13,270 nucleotides of DNA, taken from the NCBI GenBank assembly GCA_030149585.1, contig JASFBJ010000073.1:1-13270 (forward strand), given 5' to 3'. Each line of letters opens with the position of its first letter. Position 1 is the first letter of the stretch. The position numbers were made by a program, and so were the translations under genes. This stretch comes from Desulfobacterales bacterium. Lineage in GTDB: Bacteria; Desulfobacterota; Desulfobacteria; Desulfobacterales; JASFBJ01. Positions 1 to 6,768 of this stretch are shown one piece after another. Below the pieces are notes generated by a model. The model saw nothing but the letters and a program-made list of their open reading frames with translations, was not told the DNA's origin and did not search any database.

Positions 1-1013
1 TTGATCTCATGGGCAACGCCTGCGGCCATTTTCCCAAGGGCCGCGAGTTTGTCGGACTGAACAAGCTGGGCATTTAGTTCTCCCATTTTTTGATCTGCCT
101 CTTTTAAACCAACAATGGCCAGTCGTGTGGTAAAAACTGTAGTCAAAATAATAGCAATGAGGCCAAGGATAATGATAATTACCTCAAGGTTTCGAGTTGC
201 TATCAGATCTGTCATTTCCTCGAAAGCGCCCTGGGAGATTACCAAAAGCCATTTTTTATTTTTTAACCACGCGCCCGCATAAATAAAGTTATGTCCCTGA
301 TGGTCTGTTTGCTCAATAATGGTAGCGTCGCTGCCGAATAAAGATGTATCCAGATTATGTTCAGACAAAATTTGTCCTTTAAAACGCGGGGTTGTCTGGT
401 AAATTCCATCCTTATTAAGAAGATATGCGTCCCCTGTTTTTCCTATCTGAGCTGAATGTACAATGGCTCCAAAAATATCCGGATCTATTGTTGACCTCAA
501 AATCCAGCTTTTCTGGTTTTCATGCCCTCTGACAGCTATAATGAAATGTGGCAGCTTCCGGTAGCCCATATAAACATCACTGATATATATTCCCTTACTC
601 ATGACCTCGGCACACCACGGTTGTTTATAGTAGTTCTTTCCCTTTAAGTCATAAGGGCCAATATAGGCTCGCTGTTGTCCTGAAGCATCTATAACGCCAA
701 GGTCGACAAAGGCCCCCGCTCTTTGATTCATGAGATTAAATATTCGGAGAAGATTTTTTTCATCGAGCATATCATCGAAATCGTGAGTATCGGCAATTGC
801 GCCCAGAATGGCGGCACGTTCCTTTAAAAATATATCAACTGCCTCAGCCTGGGCGCTGGCCCGGTATTTTATCTGCTCTTCAATCTTGTGATTATATATC
901 CTTTTAATTTTATTATACATTGTCGCCCCAACAATAATAAGTGGGGTAAATGAGACAATCAGGGTAATGCCTATAATTTTGTTTCTAAGTTTTGTGTAAA
1001 CCGAGGTTTTCAT
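1..1013 (-). CDS. Sensor histidine kinase, C-terminal part outside window
   Basis: The frame opens with ATG at 1013 (MKTSVYTKLRNK) and stays open to base 1; 337 residues are visible and the ATPase domain lies beyond the window. TM1 is at about 12-31, the extracytoplasmic dCache-like sensor at about 35-272, TM2 at about 277-297, and the visible end is the H-box LAALGKMAAGVAHEI with His335 as phospho-acceptor. The sensor block GPYDLKGKNY...YISDVYMGYRKLPHF (about 119-157) is nearly the same as in the kinase at 6769-8436. GAGGAG and GGGAG lie upstream of the ATG, 29 bp after the third transporter's stop. It is presumably the kinase of the third module; its receiver partners may lie further downstream or be the ones in this window. 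Confidence 0.9.
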   Translation of the reverse strand, partial: MKTSVYTKLRNKIIGITLIVSFTPLIIVGATMYNKIKRIYNHKIEEQIKYRASAQAEAVDIFLKERAAILGAIADTHDFDDMLDEKNLLRIFNLMNQRAGAFVDLGVIDASGQQRAYIGPYDLKGKNYYKQPWCAEVMSKGIYISDVYMGYRKLPHFIIAVRGHENQKSWILRSTIDPDIFGAIVHSAQIGKTGDAYLLNKDGIYQTTPRFKGQILSEHNLDTSLFGSDATIIEQTDHQGHNFIYAGAWLKNKKWLLVISQGAFEEMTDLIATRNLEVIIIILGLIAIILTTVFTTRLAIVGLKEADQKMGELNAQLVQSDKLAALGKMAAGVAHEI

Positions 1014-1042
1014 CTTTTTATAGCTCCCGGACTCCTCTAATA

Positions 1043-2623
1043 TTAAACCAGACCAAGAATTTTCCACCATACAGATGCCACCACCACGAGGACAAAGAGC
1101 AATACAGGTGTGGCAACAATTCCCACTTTTGTAAGATCTGCGGCTTTAAAATACCTGTAGCTGTAGGCGATTGCATTTGGCGGACACCCGATTACCAGAA
1201 GCATGGCAAAGGAAGTCGATGTTCCAAGACATAAGGCAAGAATAGTAGGATCCACTCCTTCCCGTATGGCCATTGGGATAACAATAGGCAATATAAGGGC
1301 TGCTGCAGCCACATTGGCCATGGCATTGGTCACAAGCGCTCCAAATAGTCCCACTCCTGCAAAAAGCAATAGCCAGCCTCCCCCCTGAACTAACGGAAAG
1401 AACAGGTTGGCAAAATATGTAGCTGCCCCGGAATATCCCATGGAAAGGCCAAGTGCAATACCGCCTCCAAAGATAAAAAGAGCTGTTCCCCATTCAAGAT
1501 TTTCATGAATATCCTCCCATTTCAAAACTCCTGAAAGAACAAGGGCTGTTACACCCAGCATTCCGGTTACTGAATAATGTATACCATGAATTCCCTTTGT
1601 AAGCCACAAAATGAATGATATTCCAATAATAATGAGCGCCTTTTTTTCCATAAGTGTCCATGGAGGCATTTCTTCTTCAAATTCAGGGAGTTTGAATTTG
1701 GGATTAGGCCTAAATACAAAATAAACAATCAGAACAGCGATAGGAACGCATATAACAGCCGCCGGCATGCAATATTTCATCCAGTCAAAAAACGTAATTT
1801 CTATCCCTGTAAATTCCCTCAGGAATGCAGCGGACACCATGCACCTTCCCCCGCCAACCAGAGTCCCCATGCCGCCGCAGGAGCAGGCAAAGGGCAGTGA
1901 GAGCATCATAAATTTTGCCGTATTGGTATGTGGCTCTATGCCGGCAGCCCTCATGAGAGGGAGCATGGTAACGATCCCGATGGCGCAGGCAGCGGCATCA
2001 TGCAAAAATGCAGAAGAAATGCCAAGACCTATGGAAATAATAAAGGTAAATTTTACTACGCTGTTTCCAGCTTTTTTGATGATAAAATATCCGAGTCGTT
2101 TTGTAATACCCGCCTTATCAAGAGAAATAGCAAAAATAAGACAACACATTATAAAAACCACTACAGGATGCATATAAGGAGCCCAGGCGTCTTTAACGCC
2201 GACAATCCCAAATAATACCAGGAATACGCCAATACAAATTGAAGTGATTTCAAGTGGGATAGGTTCCGCCACAAAAAGAAAAATCAAAACAACCAGCATG
2301 GCAAGAAATCTTTTTGCCTTTGGCGAAAGCCCATCCACATAATCAATTTGTATTTTTGACTCTCCAATTTTATCCACGGCTGTTTGTTTAAGAAATGCAG
2401 CTGTTGCTTCCTGTGAGCCTGGATTTTTTGCCTCAACAGTATATTCGGAGTCTTTTTTTTCAGAAGGAATCAGTTTGAAATGCCGGCTGATATGCGCAAG
2501 AAGATTTTTATCATTATCTCCGCTTATTTTAAATTGTGTCCCTTCGGGTCTGGGTATAAGAAAAACAATGATCCCGAGTGAAAGTGCAATACAAAGTTGA
2601 AACCACTTATTCTTAAACATCAT
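1043..2623 (-). CDS. DASS/SLC13-type anion transporter
   Basis: 526 residues. TM1 (about 8-24) ends FLIPRPEG, followed by a soluble insert of about 80 residues (25-103), probably extracytoplasmic, then a DASS transporter core. The first-half loop is CSCGGMGTLVGGGRC (247-261) and the second-half loop SFAMLLVIGCPPNAIAY (471-487). The hairpin positions that are Ser-Asn-Thr in characterised members read HDA (208-210) and ANV (436-438), so this copy differs from the other two: the second Asn is kept. GGGAG stands seven bases before the first of two adjacent ATGs, favouring the start at 2623. It follows the Yip1-like gene by 51 bp and is followed by a sensor kinase 29 bp later, again pairing transporter and kinase. 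It probably carries a small divalent anion; substrate unknown. Confidence 0.92.
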   Translation of the reverse strand: MMFKNKWFQLCIALSLGIIVFLIPRPEGTQFKISGDNDKNLLAHISRHFKLIPSEKKDSEYTVEAKNPGSQEATAAFLKQTAVDKIGESKIQIDYVDGLSPKAKRFLAMLVVLIFLFVAEPIPLEITSICIGVFLVLFGIVGVKDAWAPYMHPVVVFIMCCLIFAISLDKAGITKRLGYFIIKKAGNSVVKFTFIISIGLGISSAFLHDAAACAIGIVTMLPLMRAAGIEPHTNTAKFMMLSLPFACSCGGMGTLVGGGRCMVSAAFLREFTGIEITFFDWMKYCMPAAVICVPIAVLIVYFVFRPNPKFKLPEFEEEMPPWTLMEKKALIIIGISFILWLTKGIHGIHYSVTGMLGVTALVLSGVLKWEDIHENLEWGTALFIFGGGIALGLSMGYSGAATYFANLFFPLVQGGGWLLLFAGVGLFGALVTNAMANVAAAALILPIVIPMAIREGVDPTILALCLGTSTSFAMLLVIGCPPNAIAYSYRYFKAADLTKVGIVATPVLLFVLVVVASVWWKILGLV

Positions 2624-2647
2624 TTATTATCTCCCTCATTAATTTGC

Positions 2648-2670
2648 CTGGTTATAAAAATAATAACCAG
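2648..2670 (-). other. Intergenic hairpin between Yip1-like and transporter genes
   Basis: CTGGTTAT and ATAACCAG form a perfect 8-bp stem with a 7-base A/T-only loop, just after the Yip1-like stop. No U-run follows on the minus strand, so it does not look like a standard intrinsic terminator. It may be an RNA processing or stability element that sets transporter mRNA level apart from the upstream genes. Confidence 0.4.
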
Positions 2671-2674
2671 ATCG

Positions 2675-3205
2675 TCAAGTAAAACTAAATATAACAGGTA
2701 AAATTGACCAAAAGAACAGGGCTATAATAGCGTAAGAAATAATAATGATAAGAACAGCCTGTGTCCATTTTAATCCAAGCGCTTTAGTCATTCCTGTTCC
2801 AATAAGCCACCATTTCCAGGGCTCGGTCAGCCAGAAAAAAAATGGAATCCAGGAAAAAAGAAGTATGACTCCTAAAGAAAATGCATATACACTGAAAAAA
2901 AAAGGAAAAGGCACCTGCTTTCCAATAAACATCAGCATCAGCATATAACCAATCCCGGTCACGATAAAAGCCATACCCACGGCGTTTATAAAGAATATAC
3001 ATCCAAACAAAACTGGATTCAAAGGCATATTGCCTGCCAGACATGCGGCTGCATAAATAAGACTGGAGACCAGTAAAAATCCCAAAGGTTGTTTCAGTCC
3101 GATATCTGCAGGCAAATTACTAAAAAAATTACCTGGTTCTCGTATAATCTTTGTAAGAGCACGAAAATAGAATCTGAGATTGAAATTTCTATTGTTTTCG
3201 ATCAA
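2675..3205 (-). CDS. Yip1-like multi-spanning membrane protein
   Basis: 176 residues, mostly hydrophobic, with about four or five membrane segments (about 41-58, 64-82, 84-95, 101-126 and 148-172). The opening pattern, a short amphipathic stretch then REPGNFFSNLP...KQPLGFLLVSSLIYAA, resembles the bacterial Yip1-domain family, whose molecular role in bacteria is poorly known. The start is TTG at 3205, overlapping the stop of the 45-residue gene upstream, so translation probably depends on ribosomes finishing that gene; no in-frame ATG lies near. The next gene, a DASS transporter, begins 51 bp later, and an intergenic hairpin lies between. Membrane location is sure, the family fairly sure. A chaperone or modulator role for the neighbouring transporter is only a guess. 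Confidence 0.75.
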   Translation of the reverse strand: MIENNRNFNLRFYFRALTKIIREPGNFFSNLPADIGLKQPLGFLLVSSLIYAAACLAGNMPLNPVLFGCIFFINAVGMAFIVTGIGYMLMLMFIGKQVPFPFFFSVYAFSLGVILLFSWIPFFFWLTEPWKWWLIGTGMTKALGLKWTQAVLIIIISYAIIALFFWSILPVIFSFT

Positions 3206-3339
3206 AATAAACCGGCTTTTACGAAAATACCAAGCAGCAGCATTATAATTGTCAGCCCAAAGAAAAATCTTCTTTCTGTTAGCCTGGTAAAATACATTTT
3301 TCCATTTTCGTGTAATAATCTTTTTTTTTGTTTATCCAT
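3202..3339 (-). CDS. Small single-pass membrane protein (45 residues)
   Basis: A short frame between the second transporter and the Yip1-like gene. The N-terminal half is basic and hydrophilic (MDKQKKRLLHENGK); residues about 25-44 form one hydrophobic segment (FFFGLTIIMLLLGIFVKAG), giving the look of a one-helix inner-membrane protein with its N-terminus inside. Its TGA overlaps the TTG start of the next gene in the string TTGA (3205-3202), an arrangement typical of coupled translation and the best argument that it is real. Against it, the nearest purine-rich site (AGAGAGG) is about 14 bases upstream, rather far, and codons 4-7 contain a run of nine A. I do not recognise a family. It may be an accessory subunit of the Yip1-like protein or a transporter. 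Confidence 0.55.
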   Translation of the reverse strand: MDKQKKRLLHENGKMYFTRLTERRFFFGLTIIMLLLGIFVKAGLF

Positions 3340-3398
3340 TTTTTATTATAAAACCTCTCTTTAATGGTTTTTGTTGCATGACATTGCATCTCACCCCG

Positions 3399-5255
3399 TC
3401 AAAATCCAGGAAGCCCTCCAAATCCTCTTATTCCCCAGTAGACTACGGTAAGAAGTACCAGAAGGATATTGGCCACAACCCACATAATTGCTCCGACCCT
3501 CAGATAATCCTTGGGCTCAAGATATCCACTGGCATAAACAATTGCATTCGGCGGTGTGCCGATAACCATGCAATAGGCAAAAGACGAGGCAGCAGCCGTA
3601 CTCATTGTAATAAAGGGGAGAAAGGTGGTCCCCGGGTGAACCAGACCGGCCATATTCAAAGCTATCGGCCCCACTGCCGCGGCAGCAGGTCCATCTGCCA
3701 TGAGATTTGTGAGTATTGATGTCAAACCATTATTGACCAGCAATAGCGGAACCCCGGCATCCATTCCAAGTGGGGCAAGAGCGTCTATGCATGTCCTTGC
3801 CAGCCAGTAGGCAGCCCCTGTACTGTCCAAAGTCCGTCCAAAAATTATAGCTCCGGCATAGAGCCACACCACCCCCCAGTCCACCTTTTCCTGATAATCC
3901 CTCCAGTTTACTATCCCTGCAAGAAGATAGGCCACAGCGCCTCCAATAGCAATCACACCTATACCAAGGCGGATAGGATAGATGCCCAGATTAAAGAATA
4001 TTTTTTCCGTAAACCAGCCCCACAGCATGACCAGAAAAATGATAATGGCAATGATTTGCTGTCTGTTCCAGCCGCCCATTTTTTTTATCTCGTTTTTCAG
4101 ATGCACCATGGCAGGTTCAAGGGAGGTGACCTTTGGTTTAAAACGCCAGTTGGTTACAAACCAGGTAACGGGAATCATACAAAAAACAAAGGGCATGGCA
4201 TAGCTGACCCATTGAAAATAACCTATATCAAAACCGAACATATCTTCCAGATAAGTCATCATAATCACGTTTCTTGCGCCGCCTGAAGGGGCTCCGAAAC
4301 CTCCGATATTGCATGCCATTGCAATGGAGATCATCAGCATCTTGGCCAGTTCCGGATCTTCCGGCACCTCCGGTGTCAGGCTGTTTTGATATATGAGTAT
4401 CCCAATTGGTAAAAACATGGCGGCCAGGGCATGGTCTGAGATAAATGAAGCAAGGGGAGCGATTATTATAAATAAAATTAAAGTAACCCACTTTATGCTG
4501 GGAACAGCAAGCTTTCCAAAAAGCGCCAGGCACACCCTTTTATCCACCTGGGTTTTTACAAAGGCGGCGGCAAACATGAGACTCCCCATGATAAACCAGC
4601 ATGCATCGCTCCAGTAGAGCATGGCCACCTCTTTTCTCGATACAACGCCGGTAAACACCAAAATCAGACCAATACAAAAAGCAACGCCCGGAAGGGGAAT
4701 ACACTCGGTCATAAAACAAAATACTACAAAAACTACCAGGGCAATGGCCACTTTGATCTGCCAGGCCCCTTTATCTGCGGCTGCTTTATCTTTTCCCGTT
4801 AAGTCATCATAAATAAGTTTATCCCTTCTGATTTCCAGGGCATTTATCATAAGGGTTTTGTACTTTTTTTCGTCTGTAAAGTGTTTTTCTACGAACTGGT
4901 GAGCCCTCTTAAGATTTTTTGAATCCCCCTGAATATTATATTTTTTACACCACTTCATATCCCGCCTTAAAAACCGGTCTTTGGTGAGAGCTCCTGATCG
5001 TATATTTTGTTCCATTATTTTTGCGGTAATGAGTTGCCATTGAGACGCGTCTGAGACATCCTGGTTGAAAAGGTCTTTTATAAGATATTTTATTACAGCT
5101 TTGGGTCCTATCTTATATTCAGTACCCACATCCTTCATTCCAGATGGCGTCGGCAAAATAAGTATAAGAAAAAATAATACCACAGGGATGAAAAACAACT
5201 TCCAATCCACGTATTTGTCATATCCGGCGGCTTTTTTCTTTTTTTCTTTCTTCAT
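3399..5255 (-). CDS. DASS/SLC13-type anion transporter with long periplasmic insert
   Basis: A 618-residue membrane transporter of the divalent anion:sodium symporter family. Order: a lysine-rich cytoplasmic N-terminus (1-18), TM1 at about 20-35 ending PTPSG, a soluble and probably extracytoplasmic insert of about 130 residues (36-165), then the transporter core. The first-half loop is CNIGGFGAPSGGARN (315-329) and the second-half loop SFAYCMVIGTPPNAIVY (558-574), the latter close to the family signature. The usual Ser-Asn-Thr hairpins read SDH (273-275) and ADG (520-522), so cation or substrate binding may differ from characterised members. AAAGGA precedes the ATG. It comes 89 bp after the receiver-CBS gene and closes the second module. 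Substrate could be sulfate, a dicarboxylate or another small anion; the sequence does not decide. Confidence 0.92.
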   Translation of the reverse strand: MKKEKKKKAAGYDKYVDWKLFFIPVVLFFLILILPTPSGMKDVGTEYKIGPKAVIKYLIKDLFNQDVSDASQWQLITAKIMEQNIRSGALTKDRFLRRDMKWCKKYNIQGDSKNLKRAHQFVEKHFTDEKKYKTLMINALEIRRDKLIYDDLTGKDKAAADKGAWQIKVAIALVVFVVFCFMTECIPLPGVAFCIGLILVFTGVVSRKEVAMLYWSDACWFIMGSLMFAAAFVKTQVDKRVCLALFGKLAVPSIKWVTLILFIIIAPLASFISDHALAAMFLPIGILIYQNSLTPEVPEDPELAKMLMISIAMACNIGGFGAPSGGARNVIMMTYLEDMFGFDIGYFQWVSYAMPFVFCMIPVTWFVTNWRFKPKVTSLEPAMVHLKNEIKKMGGWNRQQIIAIIIFLVMLWGWFTEKIFFNLGIYPIRLGIGVIAIGGAVAYLLAGIVNWRDYQEKVDWGVVWLYAGAIIFGRTLDSTGAAYWLARTCIDALAPLGMDAGVPLLLVNNGLTSILTNLMADGPAAAAVGPIALNMAGLVHPGTTFLPFITMSTAAASSFAYCMVIGTPPNAIVYASGYLEPKDYLRVGAIMWVVANILLVLLTVVYWGIRGFGGLPGF

Positions 5256-5270
5256 TTTTAATCCTTTCTT

Positions 5271-5339
5271 TCATCCGACAGTGCTGATTAAAATCAATTC
5301 ATAAGGCAGTTGTTGCGCATCTTTATTGGCCTTTTTCAT
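5271..5339 (-). CDS. Possible 22-residue leader ORF before transporter
   Basis: A very short frame begins MKKANKDAQQ and ends at a TGA 15 bases before the transporter start at 5255. AAGG stands about ten bases before its ATG, inside the end of the receiver-CBS gene. It fills most of the 89-bp gap between those genes. The peptide has no recognisable family, and a frame this short can arise by chance. If translated it might couple or attenuate expression of the transporter. Low confidence. Confidence 0.2.
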   Translation of the reverse strand: MKKANKDAQQLPYELILISTVG

Positions 5340-5344
5340 CTTTT

Positions 5345-6253
5345 TTACCTTGTTTGCATGATATTTGCCATCTCAAAAAAGAGTTCCTGCTCCCTGAGAA
5401 TGCCTATTACACTGTCATTGCTTGTTATAAGCACCCTTCTTTTTTTCTCAGAAAACATTAAGTTAGCCACCTCCATCAGGTTGGTGTCCTCGTCCACACT
5501 CAGGGGGGATTCGGACATTATATCTCCTACCTTTTTATTTGCTAATACCTTTATCTGGGTAGTAAAAAGACCTTTCCAGAACATCGTAGAGTACTGTATA
5601 CTGTCGGCAGTAGAGGGCTTGGGAGCGGAAAGATATGCAGGCCTTATAGCTTCCATCAAATCCAGAATACTCAGGATTCCGACAAGTTTGTTTTTTTTGT
5701 CAAAAACCAGAAGTGACCTGTGGCCGGTTTCCATTATCCTGCTGCTTGAGACAAGGCTTTTAAATGATTCCATTAGCTTTTTGATTGTTTCCCTGATTGT
5801 ATCATCCACAATAACCGTGGTGTAGTCCTCAATATGTATCATGATATCTCTTGCTGTTTTTTCCTCTCTAAACTCATCGTGATGCTTTGCTGCATAGGCA
5901 TCATTGATTTTTAAACAGAGTATATCAATATCACAGGGCTTATTCAGATAGTCAAAGGCCTCGCGAACCAGCGACTTCTTAGCGGAATCCGGTGTTCCGT
6001 GACCTGTAAGCATGATCACCTGGATTTCAGGGCTGATTTGTTTGATCTGTGAAAGGGCCTCATGACCGTCCATTCCGGGCATTTTGATATCCAGGACTAC
6101 CACATCATGCGGTTTTCCCTTCAATATTTTAATTGCCTCTTCTCCTGTGCCGGCCATTGTTGTATTATAACCCCTTTTGGTCAGCAGTTTGGATGTTGTA
6201 GCGCGAAATTGATCCTCATCATCTACCATCAGCACGTTAATTTTTTTTGACAT
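5345..6253 (-). CDS. Receiver domain joined to a CBS-domain pair
   Basis: 302 residues. The N-terminal receiver (about 5-122) has Asp11/Asp12, phospho-acceptor Asp55 (VVVLDIKMPG), Thr83 (VIMLTGHGT) and Lys105 (YLNKPCD). It is followed by two CBS motifs, about 134-205 and 238-298, each opening with a recognisable start (ARDIMIHIEDYTTVIVDD and VGDIMSESPLSVDEDTNL). CBS pairs commonly bind adenine nucleotides or S-adenosylmethionine. The first CBS ends GILSILD (192-198), which fits the known ribose/phosphate-binding pattern G-h-h-T/S-x-x-D; the second ends GILREQE and does not fit well. The architecture could integrate kinase input with energy state. AGGAGGAG precedes the ATG closely. It lies between a receiver gene and a DASS transporter gene, so it may regulate the transporter; that is inference. 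No DNA-binding domain is present. Confidence 0.92.
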   Translation of the reverse strand: MSKKINVLMVDDEDQFRATTSKLLTKRGYNTTMAGTGEEAIKILKGKPHDVVVLDIKMPGMDGHEALSQIKQISPEIQVIMLTGHGTPDSAKKSLVREAFDYLNKPCDIDILCLKINDAYAAKHHDEFREEKTARDIMIHIEDYTTVIVDDTIRETIKKLMESFKSLVSSSRIMETGHRSLLVFDKKNKLVGILSILDLMEAIRPAYLSAPKPSTADSIQYSTMFWKGLFTTQIKVLANKKVGDIMSESPLSVDEDTNLMEVANLMFSEKKRRVLITSNDSVIGILREQELFFEMANIMQTR

Positions 6254-6279
6254 ATGCTCCTCCTGTAATATCCTCTTAT

Positions 6280-6732
6280 TTACTTCTGATCTTTTTCAAA
6301 TACCTCAAGGGGATGGCTGATAATTTTATCTATCTTTGCCTGCTGTGCCTTTTTATCTCCTGCCTCCTTTTTGGCGTATGCCTGGTTGACCTTATCAAGC
6401 ATAATCTGGATGTCACACGGTTTCATAAGATAATCAAAGGCGCCCAGGTTTAGCCCGCTCACTGCTGATTCTGCGGATGCATGGCCGGTGAGCATGATAA
6501 CCTCGACAAGAGGATACCTCTTTTTTATGACTCGTAATACTTCAACGCCGTCAAGCCCGGGCATTTTAATATCCAGAATAACCACGTCAATAGGTTTCGA
6601 ACCAAGTATTTCAATAGCCTTTAGACCACTGGTTGATATAAATGTTGTGATACCTCTCTTTTGGAGAAGCGCTTTTGTGGTTGTCAGAAATCGCTCCTCA
6701 TCGTCAACTATCAGCAATGTTGGATTTGCCAT
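6280..6732 (-). CDS. Stand-alone receiver-domain response regulator
   Basis: 150 residues, almost all receiver. The acidic pair is Asp10/Asp11 (LLIVDDEERF), the phospho-acceptor Asp54 (VVILDIKMPG), the switch Thr82 (VIMLTGHAS) and the Lys 104 (YLMKPCD). A short basic-helical tail of about 30 residues ends the protein and no output domain is present. The start has a strong AAGGAGG nine bases upstream (6742-6748). By eye the receiver is close to the one in the next gene (shared stretches such as ILDIKMPG, VIMLTGH and KPCDI), which suggests local duplication. It sits 36 bp after the kinase and 26 bp before the receiver-CBS gene, so it is probably phosphorylated by that kinase. The effector is presumably a protein partner, perhaps the downstream transporter. 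Confidence 0.92.
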   Translation of the reverse strand: MANPTLLIVDDEERFLTTTKALLQKRGITTFISTSGLKAIEILGSKPIDVVILDIKMPGLDGVEVLRVIKKRYPLVEVIMLTGHASAESAVSGLNLGAFDYLMKPCDIQIMLDKVNQAYAKKEAGDKKAQQAKIDKIISHPLEVFEKDQK

Positions 6733-6768
6733 TTGGTTTATCCTCCTTAGTTTTTTTTTATTATATAT

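Noticed and set aside
1767..2177. 136-codon plus-strand open frame
   Set aside because: It lies antisense to the core of the DASS transporter at 1043-2623, has no family resemblance and no ribosome site; it is a shadow of the real gene.
3345..3350. Perfect TATAAT just before the 45-residue gene
   Set aside because: No -35-like hexamer lies about 17 bases upstream, and transcription would begin at or within the start codon; the match is probably chance in AT-rich DNA.
3089..3364. 91-codon plus-strand open frame
   Set aside because: It is antisense to both the Yip1-like gene and the 45-residue frame and has no good initiation signal; the minus-strand pair with overlapping stop and start is better supported.
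3350..3371. AAAACC/GGTTTT inverted repeat in the gap after the second transporter
   Set aside because: The stem is only six A/T-rich pairs with a ten-base loop and has no U-tract after it on the minus strand, so it is not a credible terminator.
3374..3389. Direct repeat TTGCAT-GACA-TTGCAT
   Set aside because: Two six-base copies are too short to support an operator or attachment site without further copies or conservation.
5310..5825. 171-codon plus-strand open frame
   Set aside because: It is antisense to the CBS half of the receiver-CBS gene, whose domain motifs are clear; the plus-strand product looks like low-complexity hydrophobic shadow sequence.
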